Below are positions 56,321-64,000 of a stretch of DNA of 64,000 nucleotides, one piece after another. This stretch comes from Pseudoalteromonas sp. T1lg75 (GTDB lineage Bacteria; Pseudomonadota; Gammaproteobacteria; Enterobacterales; Alteromonadaceae). The notes under the pieces are model-generated. The model was not told the DNA's origin. It did no database searches and saw nothing but the letters and a program-made list of their open reading frames with translations. Every line of letters begins with the position of its first letter. The stretch's first letter is position 1. The DNA lies in NCBI RefSeq assembly GCF_002964705.1, contig NZ_PQCD01000062.1, positions 184,259-248,258 on the forward strand, given 5' to 3'. Position numbers and translations under genes: made by a program.

Positions 56321-57550
56321 TTACCAGTGAGATATAGCCTCGCCTTGCCCTTGGCGGCTAAATTTCAGCCATAGCGAGCGTATCAGTAACAGGGTCAAAA
56401 TAACCGCCGAGCCAAGCTCCAACCAAGACGGTAACAGTTCATCATACTGTGTCACCAAAGGCGTCACCTTAAAGCCAAATTGCTCGACCAGATAGTCGGT
56501 GGCCACACCAAACAACAAGGCCACACCTATCACTCCAGTTAGGTAGGCGGCGACGGCTCGGCGTCCCAGCTCCTTGCCAACCACACCCAAGGTGGCGATA
56601 TTGGTCGCCGGTCCTGCCAACATAAAGACCAACACCGCGCCGGGAGACACTCCGGCCAGTAACAGGCCCGCGGCAATGGGGGTAGATGCGGTGGCACAGA
56701 TATACATGGGAATGCTGATCAACACCATTATCGCCATGGCCAAAATGCCATTACCCCATTGACTCAAATAAGAGGTGGGCACATAGGTCTGGACCAGGGC
56801 GGCAAAAAACAGGCCGATGAGCAACCATAAAGCGGTGTCGCGCAACAGCTTGGTGGCGCTGAAATGCAGCGCCTGCTTTAACTTGGCGAAGGCGGATGCT
56901 TGTGTCTGCCGAGCTGGCGACGCAGCGGCTTTATCTTTACCACAACAACTCGCCCCTGGTTGTGGCACCGAAGTGGGAGTGGCGCAGCAGTCGGCACTTT
57001 GCGGATTCGCCCGAGCCTCGGTGGTGCAGCAACTCGACTGCGTGCCCGAGGCTTCTGCCGGTTTGCTTGCGACAACCGCCTTGGTGCTGGAGGCACAGCA
57101 GCCGCTGGTCTTCGCTTTAGCGGGTTCAGCCGCAGCTGCTCTGTTATCCGCACCGTCCTCACGCCCCACCAGCAGGCCGGCGACAATGGCGCTGCACACC
57201 GCGGCTATTGGCCGGATCACCGCCATAAAGGGACCTAATAAGGCATAGGAGACAGACACAGAGTCGACCCCGGTTTCCGGCGTTGAAACTAAAAAGGAGG
57301 TGGTCGCACTTTTTGAGGCCCCGGCCCTTCTTAATCCCACCGCCGCCGGTATCACTCCGCATGAGCACAGGGGCATGGGCGCGCCAATTAGCGCCGCCTT
57401 AACCGTGGTCCAGAGGCCCTCTTTGCCAAGATGACGATTGAGAAAGTTAGCGGGCAGGTAAACATTGATTAATCCAGCGAGCAGCAGCCCCAGCATTAAC
57501 CAGGGTGCCGACAGTACAAACAGTTGCCAAAAGTTACCGATTAAGTCCAT
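56321..57550 (-). CDS. Metal efflux permease, SO_0444 Cu/Zn family
   Basis: A 409-residue inner-membrane permease (PF03773-type) with two blocks of four or so helices. The first contains GAPMPLCSCGVIPAAVGLR, and the second PMYICATASTPIAAGLL and GPATNIATLGVV. Between them is a loop with four Cys-Cys pairs at residues 151-152, 174-175, 188-189 and 202-203, likely metal-binding. Its start overlaps the MerR-type regulator by 17 bases and has GGAGGA just upstream. Family knowledge and the regulator suggest zinc or copper efflux. Confidence 0.85.
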   Translation of the reverse strand: MDLIGNFWQLFVLSAPWLMLGLLLAGLINVYLPANFLNRHLGKEGLWTTVKAALIGAPMPLCSCGVIPAAVGLRRAGASKSATTSFLVSTPETGVDSVSVSYALLGPFMAVIRPIAAVCSAIVAGLLVGREDGADNRAAAAEPAKAKTSGCCASSTKAVVASKPAEASGTQSSCCTTEARANPQSADCCATPTSVPQPGASCCGKDKAAASPARQTQASAFAKLKQALHFSATKLLRDTALWLLIGLFFAALVQTYVPTSYLSQWGNGILAMAIMVLISIPMYICATASTPIAAGLLLAGVSPGAVLVFMLAGPATNIATLGVVGKELGRRAVAAYLTGVIGVALLFGVATDYLVEQFGFKVTPLVTQYDELLPSWLELGSAVILTLLLIRSLWLKFSRQGQGEAISHW

Positions 57551-57947
57551 CTATGTCCTCCAGGGCAGTAAGAATGGAACAATGTTGTGCTGGTGCGCCG
57601 GTGCCACAGCACTGCTCGGCTAGTTGCGACAGCGAGGCATGAAAACGCTCTAACTCGGCGATGCGCTCGGCCACCAGCGCACGCTTTCTCAGGGTTAAGT
57701 CTTTCACTTCCTGGCAGCTATGCTGGGCCTTTTCAAAGTTTATCTTTAACAGCTCGGCAATTTCTTCCAAGCTAAAGCCGACATCCTTAGCCCGGCGAAT
57801 AAAGTGCAATTGTGCCATGTGCTTGCGCCCATATTGACGGTAGCCACTGGCATTGCGCTGCGGCTCGCTCAACAACCCTTGCTGCTCATAATAACGCAGC
57901 GCGTCCGTACTCATATCCACCTGCTTGGCCAATTCACCTATACGCAT
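57534..57947 (-). CDS. MerR-family, ZntR-like metal-responsive regulator
   Basis: A 137-residue regulator. The MerR winged-helix region reads MRIGELAKQVDMSTDALRYY, with FIRRAKDVGFSLEEI later, followed by a dimerisation coiled coil. The C-terminal part has HSCQEVKDL, EQCCGTG and QHCSIL, the same cysteine/histidine layout as ZntR. ATG 57947 is supported by GGAGG seven bases upstream and by family length. A typical MerR promoter with 20-bp spacer lies upstream, so it probably activates its own operon with the permease in response to zinc or a related metal. Confidence 0.85.
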   Translation of the reverse strand: MRIGELAKQVDMSTDALRYYEQQGLLSEPQRNASGYRQYGRKHMAQLHFIRRAKDVGFSLEEIAELLKINFEKAQHSCQEVKDLTLRKRALVAERIAELERFHASLSQLAEQCCGTGAPAQHCSILTALEDIDGLNR

Positions 57948-57983
57948 CCGCATCCCTCCACTTATGCTGTTCACTTAACGGCC

Positions 57984-58015
57984 ATTATAAACCTTGGAGT
58001 TAACACTAAGGTCAA
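57984..58015 (-). promoter_or_regulatory. MerR-type promoter and operator of zntR-like operon
   Basis: On the minus strand, -35 TTGACC (58015-58010) and -10 TATAAT (57989-57984) are separated by 20 bases, the over-long spacing typical of MerR targets. A 22-bp imperfect dyad (57991-58012; halves accttggagtt and aacactaaggt, 9 of 11 positions symmetrical) fills the spacer. The regulator start is 36 bases downstream of the -10. Confidence 0.88.
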
Positions 58016-58081
58016 GGATTAATTTTGCGCTTCGCCCGAGACCATGAAAAACTAGCGCCCTAACCCATTTGGAGAGCAATT

Positions 58082-59026
58082 ATGAAAATCGTTATGCTAG
58101 ACGCCAGCACCTTGGGTGATAACTCGCTGGCGCCCATTGAAGCCTTGGGTCAACTGCACAGCTACGCGCTCACCCGGCCGCAGGATGTGGTAGCGCGCTG
58201 TGACGATGCCGAAGTGATCATCACCAACAAGGTACGCCTTGGCGCCGAGCAGCTAAAGGCGCTGCCCAAGCTTAAACTGATTTGTGTCGCCGCCACCGGC
58301 ACCAATAACATAGATATTAACGCCGCCCAAACGCAAGGCATCGCGGTATGCAATGTCGCCGGTTACTCCACCGCCAGTGTGGTACAGCACACCTTCACCC
58401 TGATCTCCCTGTTGCTCAATAACCTGCATAGATATATTCATGATTGCCGCCAGGGCGCGTGGCAACAAAGCGATATGTTTTGTCGCCTTGATTACGACAT
58501 CGCCGAGCTCGCGGGTAAAAAAATAGCCATTATTGGCCATGGTGAGCTTGGACAAGCCGTAGCCAAAGTGGCCCATGCCTTTGATATGCAAGTGCTTATA
58601 GCCGAGCGCCGTAATCAGGCGCCGCGGCCCGGACGTATCGCCTTTGAGCAGGCTTTGGCCCAAGCGGATATTATCACTATTCACTGCCCGCTCAACGCCG
58701 AAACCGAGCAATTAATTAACCGCGAGACACTGGCGTTAATGCAACCCAGTGCAGTGCTGGTCAACACCGCACGCGGCGCCATCATTAACGAAGCGGATCT
58801 CGCCTCGGCCTTGGCGGAGGGTACCTTGGCGGCGGCTGCGCTGGATGTGCTAAGCGAGGAGCCCGCCGACCCGAATAACCCCCTGGTTCGTTATCGCGGC
58901 GATAATCTGCTGCTGACACCGCACATTGCCTGGGCGTCGTCACAAGCCAGAGACAGGTTAATACACCAGTTAGCATTGAATATTCGTGCCTTTGCCGATG
59001 GTGAAGTTCGTAATCGTGTTGGTTAA
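58082..59026 (+). CDS. D-2-hydroxyacid dehydrogenase (glycerate/hydroxypyruvate type)
   Basis: A 314-residue NAD(P)-dependent dehydrogenase. The Rossmann motif is IAIIGHGELGQAVAK. Catalytic Arg is in VNTARGAIINEADL, Glu in VLSEEPADPNNPL and His in LLTPHIAWAS. The N-terminal substrate domain includes ITNKVRLGAEQLKALPKLK and CVAATGTNNID. The pattern is closest to glycerate dehydrogenase (HprA)-like members, but substrate cannot be fixed by eye. It is divergent from the metal-regulator operon and followed by a short AT-rich gap. Confidence 0.88.
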   Translation: MKIVMLDASTLGDNSLAPIEALGQLHSYALTRPQDVVARCDDAEVIITNKVRLGAEQLKALPKLKLICVAATGTNNIDINAAQTQGIAVCNVAGYSTASVVQHTFTLISLLLNNLHRYIHDCRQGAWQQSDMFCRLDYDIAELAGKKIAIIGHGELGQAVAKVAHAFDMQVLIAERRNQAPRPGRIAFEQALAQADIITIHCPLNAETEQLINRETLALMQPSAVLVNTARGAIINEADLASALAEGTLAAAALDVLSEEPADPNNPLVRYRGDNLLLTPHIAWASSQARDRLIHQLALNIRAFADGEVRNRVG

Positions 59027-59163
59027 ATTCACCACTTGTTTAGTGATAGCACCAACCAAGTTACGACAATAAAATATAACTTATTGATAAATATGAAATA
59101 AAAATCTTGGCACTGTATTTGATTAAATCACAGCCTACCAGATAATAAAAATTGGATAACACA

Positions 59164-59541
59164 ATGAAAAAAGCACTTCTTTGCGCCCTTGTCAGCCTGC
59201 CTCTATTGGGTGGTTGTATTGTTTCGGTAAATGACGGTGAAGCAGACGCTCATTGGGCCTCGAGCGACTGGCAAAAACAACAGCGACAAAATCGCGACTA
59301 TATTGCCCACCTAGATCTAGGTAACAGCGCCTCGGTGATCAAAGAAACCTTGGGCACGCCCGACTTCAGCGAGTCCTTTGCGCATCAAGGTGAAGACTAT
59401 CAGGTGCTGTTTTATGCCACGCAAAGCGTTAAATCGGACGGCAAGATCAGCAAAAACGAATGCACGCCTTTGGTATTTAAGGCCGGTCGCTTAATCAGTG
59501 TTGGCGACAGCGCCTATCAGGCTTTGGTAGCTAAGCTGTAA
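59164..59541 (+). CDS. DUF3192 lipoprotein
   Basis: A 125-residue lipoprotein (MKKALLCALVSLPLLGGC, lipidation at Cys18). The domain IAHLDLGNSASVIKETLGTP resembles the SmpA/OmlA-type fold, and YQVLFYATQSVKSDGKISKN is typical of DUF3192; ECTPLVFKAG follows. Function is unknown. ATG 59164 is preferred to a TTG at 59152. A strong terminator lies downstream. Confidence 0.85.
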   Translation: MKKALLCALVSLPLLGGCIVSVNDGEADAHWASSDWQKQQRQNRDYIAHLDLGNSASVIKETLGTPDFSESFAHQGEDYQVLFYATQSVKSDGKISKNECTPLVFKAGRLISVGDSAYQALVAKL

Positions 59542-59555
59542 AGAAATGAACAAGA

Positions 59556-59588
59556 CCGCGGGGCTAACTAGCCCACGCGGCTTTTTTT
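59556..59588 (+). terminator. Terminator of DUF3192 gene
   Basis: A stem of ccgcg plus gggct (59556-59565) pairs with agccc and cgcgg (59570-59574 and 59576-59580) with one bulged A, followed by seven T. It is convergent with the diguanylate cyclase gene, whose stop overlaps the T-run. Confidence 0.88.
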
Positions 59589-60489
59589 AACCGTAGAAAG
59601 CAGCGCCGTTGCGACCTTGCTGCTTGGCCTGATACATGCCCTTGTCGGCATTTTCGATCAACGCCATCTCGCAGCTGTCGCTGTTGTCGCCATTAAAGGT
59701 GGTGGCACCAATACTGATGGTAATGTGCTCGGCAATGGGTGAGTCGATATGAGGAATATTGAGCTCGCTGATCACTCTGCACAGCTTATTGGCTAATGCC
59801 ATAGCGGTCAGCTCTTCACTGCCGGGTAATACGGCAACAAATTCCTCGCCGCCGTAACGGGCAATAAAGTCACTGCCTCGTTGACAATTGTTGACCAAGG
59901 CGGACGCCACCTTCTTCAAACATTCATCGCCTTTTTGATGACCATAACTGTCGTTGTAGCGCTTAAAGTAGTCGATGTCGATTAGCAGCACCGACAAGGG
60001 TAATCCGGCACGCACGCTGCGACGCCATTCGCGCGCAAAGTGCTCATCGAAATAACGGCGATTAGGAATTTCCGTTAAACCATCTATGCTCGCGAGCATT
60101 TCCAACAGGTCATTTTTTTGTTTAATGGTCAGTTGGTTCTTCACTCGGGCACGCACGATGGCGCTGCCAAAAGGCTTGGTAATATAGTCCATGGCGCCAA
60201 GTTCAAGCCCCTTGGCTTCATCGCCGGTGGAATCATTGGCGGAGATAATAATGACCGGAATGGGCTGTGTTCTTTCGTCGTGCTTTAACTGTTTCAGCGC
60301 CTCATAGCCATCCATGCCCGGCATCATGATATCAAGCAAAATCAAATCGGCGGTGTTGTCCTCAAGCCAAGCAAACATGGCCTCGGCATCATTTACACAA
60401 TGCACCTGATATTGAGGAGCGAGGGTTTTGGTTAAAATCACTTGGTTTAATTCGTCATCGTCGACAATGAGAATTTTTGCTGACTTCAT
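59587..60489 (-). CDS. Response regulator diguanylate cyclase
   Basis: A 300-residue cytoplasmic protein. The receiver domain (1-120) has the acidic pocket DDD at 10-12, phospho-acceptor Asp53 in LLDIMMPG and the Lys in YITKPFG. The C-terminal GGDEF domain has an intact active site GGEEF (213-217) and an inhibitory I-site RGSD (204-207), exactly five residues before it. It should make c-di-GMP when phosphorylated and be feedback-inhibited. No partner kinase lies nearby. Confidence 0.92.
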   Translation of the reverse strand: MKSAKILIVDDDELNQVILTKTLAPQYQVHCVNDAEAMFAWLEDNTADLILLDIMMPGMDGYEALKQLKHDERTQPIPVIIISANDSTGDEAKGLELGAMDYITKPFGSAIVRARVKNQLTIKQKNDLLEMLASIDGLTEIPNRRYFDEHFAREWRRSVRAGLPLSVLLIDIDYFKRYNDSYGHQKGDECLKKVASALVNNCQRGSDFIARYGGEEFVAVLPGSEELTAMALANKLCRVISELNIPHIDSPIAEHITISIGATTFNGDNSDSCEMALIENADKGMYQAKQQGRNGAAFYG

Positions 60490-60662
60490 GAGCCTTCCTG
60501 TTTGCTATACCTTGCCCAACAATCCGTCCCGTGCAGGCCTACCGCTGAGCTGTATTTGTTATTTGTTTAGCGCACCTTTGCTACCAGTTTAGACCGAGTT
60601 ATTGATCTTTACTTTATATTTTTACGGTAGTTTTGTTACCAAGGTGGTTTATTTACTTAATT

Positions 60663-60689
60663 TGGCATGCCAAAGTCTTAGGCATGCCA
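60663..60689. repeat. 9-bp inverted repeat in gap before PhoH-like gene end
   Basis: Perfect stem tggcatgcc (60663-60671) with ggcatgcca (60681-60689) and a 9-base loop. There is no T-tract on either side, so it is not a canonical terminator. It lies in the 283-base gap between the PhoH-like stop and the diguanylate cyclase start, which otherwise shows no gene. Confidence 0.55.
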
Positions 60690-60772
60690 GCAATAATGAG
60701 CTAACCATACCTTATTAGTGGACAAAAGCAATGCGCACACCGCCTATAATAGACGGTGTACGGCACTGATCG

Positions 60773-62173
60773 CTATAGGTTTTCTTCTGCGAACGAGGCT
60801 AAACGACTGCGTACCACGCCGTTAAGGTTAATCGTCGCACTGCCCTCGAAGTGTTTAAAGCGCTCAACAATATAGGTTAAACCCGAGGTGAGCGGGGTTA
60901 AGTAGCTGCTATCGATTTGCGCTAGGTTGCCTGAACAGATCAGCTTGGTACCGGCGCCGCAGCGAGTAATAATGGTTTTTAGCTGAGAAGCGGTTAAGTT
61001 CTGGCTTTCATCGAGCAGCACCACGGCGTTTTGAATGCTGCGCCCACGCATAAAGTTCACCGATTTAAACTGAATGTTGGCCTTTTCCATGATGTAGTTG
61101 CGACTGGAGATGGGGTTTTCATCGCTCTTATGTAACACCTCTAAAGAGTCGGTGATCGCCGCCAGCCAAGGGGCCATTTTTTCCTCTTCGGTGCCCGGAA
61201 GGAAACCAATCGACTCGGCAATTTCTGGGGTGTTACGGGTGACAATCAATTTATCGTACACCCCTTTTTCGATGATCATTTCCAGCGCACAGGCTAACGC
61301 CAAACTGGTTTTACCGCAGCCCGCCGGGCCGGTCAGCAGCACCAACTCGACATCCGGGTCGAGTAAGGCATCCATGGCCATGCCCTGGTAGACATTCTTC
61401 GGTTTTACACCCCAGGCCTGGCGCGACATTAAACGCTCAACCCCGAGATCTTTTAAGGTGATATGGGTATCGTTATACTCCACCACCCGAGCGGCGAAGT
61501 GCCCGCTTTCATCGAGCAGGTATTCATTGGCAAAAACATCCGGCACCAACTCGCGCGACACATGATGCAAGGCATCGCGCCCTTGCTGCTCGGTTTCACA
61601 CTCACCGACCTGCTGCCAAAAGTCACCCTCCACCTTTTTATAGCCAGAGGTTAATAAGGCGACGTCGTCAATCAGCTGATCGGTACGATAGTCCTCGACA
61701 TAATGCAGTCCTGCGCCCTTCGCCTTTAAGCGCATATTGATGTCCTTGGTAACCAAGACCACCCTGGCGTCGCTGTACTGTTTTTGCAGATAGACCGCAC
61801 AGTTGATAATGCGATGGTCATTTTCATTGCCCGGCAAACCGGAAATACTGTCGGCAAACAGGTGGTCATTGACTATGATCAGCTTACCGCGCGGTTGCTC
61901 GGGCGCACGTTTGTTATCGGGTAAGATCACCCCTTTGAGCATTTGCTCCGGAGTGGCATCACGCAACACTTCATCGAGGGCGCGAATGGCAACGCGGGCA
62001 TCGCGGCTGACGTCGCGTTTTCTGTCCTTTATATGGTCTAGCTCTTCGAGTACCGTCATCGGGATGACAACGTCGTGTTCTTGGAAACAAAGGAAAGCAA
62101 GGGGGTCGTGAAGTAATACGTTGGTGTCGAGCACGTACATTTTACTGCTTTTAGCGAGGCGGTCTTTATCCAT
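60773..62173 (-). CDS. PIN-PhoH family ATPase (PhoH2/YlaK-like)
   Basis: A 466-residue fusion of an N-terminal PIN nuclease domain (MYVLDTNVLLHDPLAF, with further acidic residues in EELD and the DH of NENDHRI) to a C-terminal PhoH ATPase. The ATPase has Walker A GPAGCGKTS near residues 281-289 and Walker B VVLLDESQNL. PIN-PhoH proteins are RNA helicase/nucleases in the systems tested. ATG 62173 has AGGA seven bases upstream. It is divergent from rapA and not accompanied by an antitoxin-like gene. Confidence 0.9.
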   Translation of the reverse strand: MDKDRLAKSSKMYVLDTNVLLHDPLAFLCFQEHDVVIPMTVLEELDHIKDRKRDVSRDARVAIRALDEVLRDATPEQMLKGVILPDNKRAPEQPRGKLIIVNDHLFADSISGLPGNENDHRIINCAVYLQKQYSDARVVLVTKDINMRLKAKGAGLHYVEDYRTDQLIDDVALLTSGYKKVEGDFWQQVGECETEQQGRDALHHVSRELVPDVFANEYLLDESGHFAARVVEYNDTHITLKDLGVERLMSRQAWGVKPKNVYQGMAMDALLDPDVELVLLTGPAGCGKTSLALACALEMIIEKGVYDKLIVTRNTPEIAESIGFLPGTEEEKMAPWLAAITDSLEVLHKSDENPISSRNYIMEKANIQFKSVNFMRGRSIQNAVVLLDESQNLTASQLKTIITRCGAGTKLICSGNLAQIDSSYLTPLTSGLTYIVERFKHFEGSATINLNGVVRSRLASFAEENL

Positions 62174-62495
62174 AGCGCGTTCCTAATTTGTCGTTATTAT
62201 AACTGCACCTTTGCAACTACACTAACAAGGTGGTTATGCCTTACTGGCATACTTCAAGTTTAGTCTATGGTCACAAAAAGACGCTTTTATGACGGTAAAA
62301 AAGTATAGAAAAATTGTCGTTTTGCATTTGCAAAAAGCGCCTTCTTTTGCTGCTGTATATATTCTAAACAAGCACCACACTATTTATCAGTTTTCAGGTG
62401 ATAATCACCAAGTTGCACGCTAATATAGCCGCCTTTTTTTGCTAGGGCCGCCGCGGCCCAAGCCTAGATAACCCAAAGTCGAGATTGAACACGAA
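62174..62495. other. Divergent intergenic region PhoH-like/rapA
   Basis: About 320 bases with no gene. A TATAAT-like -10 for the PhoH-like gene is at 62201-62196 on the minus strand, but no well-spaced -35 was found. A TATATT on the plus strand near 62377 could serve rapA. Otherwise it is AT-rich with a G/C-rich patch (gccgccgcggccc) near 62445. Confidence 0.5.
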
Positions 62496-64000
62496 ATGAA
62501 TTTTTCCTTAGGTCAACGTTGGATCAGTGATACCGAGTCGGATTTAGGATTAGGTACCGTAGTTGCATTGGAAGGACGCCAAGTTAACATCTTATTCCCC
62601 GCCAGCGGCGAAAGCCGAGTTTATTCCCTGGCCGAAGCGCCGGTTACCCGAGTGCTATTTAATCCAGGCGATGTGATCCGCAGTGCCGACGAGTGGGAGC
62701 TCACCGTTAGCGAGGTGATAGAGCAAGATGGCCTGTATACCTATAAGGGTACCCGCGTTGATAACGAAGAGCCGACCGAGCTTAAGGAAACCTTTCTTGA
62801 CCACTTTATTAAGTTCAATAAGCCGCAAGACCGCCTTTTTGCCGGCCAAATTGACCGTTTTGACCGCTATACCCTGCGTTATAACACCTGGCAGCATAGG
62901 TTCCACCGCGACCAGTCGCCGCTAAAGGGCCTGATCGGTCAACGTGCCAGCCTGATTGAGCACCAGTTACATATCGCCCGCGAAGTCGGCCAGCGCTTCG
63001 CACCACGGGTTTTACTGAGTGACGAGGTAGGCCTGGGTAAAACCATTGAAGCGGGGATGATCTTACATCAGCAGTTGCTGACCGGTCGTGCCGCCCGGGT
63101 CTTGGTAGTGGTGCCGGAAAACCTGCAACACCAATGGTTGGTGGAAATGCTGCGCCGCTTCAACCTGAAATTTGCCATTTTCGACGAAGAACGCTGCGCC
63201 GAGGCGTTTGCCGACAGCGCCAATGTGTTTGAAACCGAACAACTGGTGCTGACCAGCCTGGAATTTTTAACCAAGAAAAAGCGCTGGTTCGAACAGGCGA
63301 CCATGGCCGACTGGGATCTGCTTGTGGTTGACGAAGCGCACCATTTAAGCTGGTCGGTGGATAAGCCAAGCACCGAATACCTGCGCATTGAAGAGCTTAG
63401 TCAGGACATTGCCGGCCTGATCCTGCTGACCGCCACCCCGGATCAGTTAGGTCACCAAAGTCATTTTGCCCGTTTGAAATTACTCGACCCGGATCGTTTC
63501 TATGATTATGACGCCTTCGTTGACCAGGAACGTCATTACAAGGACATAGCCGATGCCGCCAACAGCATTTTACAAGAGCAAACGCTTAATGCAGAGCAAG
63601 AGCGGGTACTAACTAACCTCCTTGGTGGACAGGGCGAAAAGCTCTTGGCGCAATTTAACCAGGGCGATGCCCAGGCCAAGGAGCAGATACTCGAGCAATT
63701 GCTGGACAGACACGGCACCGGGCGCATCTTATTCCGTAACAGCCGCAGCGGCATCAGCGGCTACCCAAAGCGCATTCTGCACAGCTACCCCATGGCTATG
63801 CCGAGCCAATACAAGACCGCCATGAATGTAATGGGCAGCCTGGGCAACAACGGCCCCATCGAGCTCAGCGCCATTCGTGCCTTGTTCCCGGAGAAGATTT
63901 TCCAGGAATTCGAAGGCGCCGATGCCAGCTGGACTCAGTTTGACCCGCGCGTGCAGTGGCTAATCGACACTCTTAACAGCAATAAGCCCGAGAAAATGCT
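62496..64000 (+). CDS. rapA: RNA polymerase-associated ATPase RapA, 3' part outside window
   Basis: SWI/SNF-type ATPase that binds RNA polymerase and helps it recycle after termination. The window holds the first 501 codons with no stop. The start is [20 protein letters not shown], matching E. coli RapA ([20 protein letters not shown]). The ATP site DEVGLGKT begins at residue 176. DEAH is at 279-282 in VVDEAHHL, followed by [10 protein letters not shown]. ATG 62496 lies at the family start. The frame is intact to the window edge. Confidence 0.96.
   Translation, partial: [501 protein letters not shown]

Noticed and set aside
60773..62173. PIN domain gene as part of a toxin-antitoxin pair
   Set aside because: The PIN domain is fused to a PhoH ATPase and there is no small antitoxin gene beside it; this is the housekeeping PhoH2-type architecture.

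Overview
The window reads as a continuous chromosomal stretch of a Gram-negative gammaproteobacterium, most likely in the order Alteromonadales (Shewanella-like). Supporting gene content and order are pepA-holC-valS, nudF-yqiB-cpdA-yqiA-parE-parC beside tolC, glnE with rsmE-gshB-yqgE-ruvX, and pilT/pilU divergent from yggS-proC-yggT-rdgB-hemW. A permease resembling the SO_0444 copper/zinc family points the same way. No rRNA, tRNA, CRISPR array or prophage was seen. Genes are dense and often overlap by a few bases.

Layout. 1-4.9 kb: pepA (broken by an in-frame stop), holC, valS. 5-12.1 kb: a MscS-type channel, an RcnB/CigR-like periplasmic protein, a PhzF-family enzyme, FadL, a small membrane protein, an HD-GYP phosphodiesterase, rraB and plsC. 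12.4-14.6 kb: katG. 14.6-22.4 kb: a seven-gene leftward cluster nudF > yqiB > cpdA > yqiA > parE > sorbosone-dehydrogenase-like gene > parC, with tolC divergent. 24-28.4 kb: an lpxL-family acyltransferase and a TcpQ-like protein convergent with glnE. 28.5-32.6 kb: a DUF350-like membrane protein, an unknown protein, rsmE, gshB, yqgE, ruvX. 32.7-39.3 kb: pilTU leftward; yggS, proC, yggT, a DUF4426 protein, rdgB and hemW rightward. 39.3-42 kb: a MITE-like element, a periplasmic DsrE-like protein and a DUF885 lipoprotein. 42-45 kb: a Fur-box-controlled PepSY protein, an AT-rich accessory patch with an orphan lipoprotein, and a SIMPL protein. 45-48.8 kb: patZ overlapping a voltage-gated-type channel. 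48.7-53.9 kb: three overlapping genes ending in a very large sensor whose GGDEF and EAL motifs are both degenerate. 54-58 kb: a solute-binding-like protein, a DUF1289 protein, an acyltransferase, and a zntR-like regulator plus metal permease behind a 20-bp-spacer MerR-type promoter. 58-64 kb: a 2-hydroxyacid dehydrogenase, a DUF3192 lipoprotein, a response-regulator diguanylate cyclase, a PIN-PhoH ATPase, and the 5' part of rapA, which runs off the end.

Most of the window is housekeeping: replication and topology, translation, glutathione and nitrogen control, envelope lipids, type IV pilus retraction, c-di-GMP signalling and metal homeostasis. The least ordinary parts are: a 264-bp TA-flanked element at 39.3 kb whose central hairpin buries a perfect Shine-Dalgarno sequence in front of a 19-codon ORF; the degenerate-GGDEF/EAL propeller sensor with its coupled GNAT gene; the pepA nonsense codon; an apparent single-base frameshift at the start of the SIMPL gene; and 12-bp in-frame tandem repeats in glnE and mscS. 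I found no clear multi-gene defence system or other wholly new machinery.
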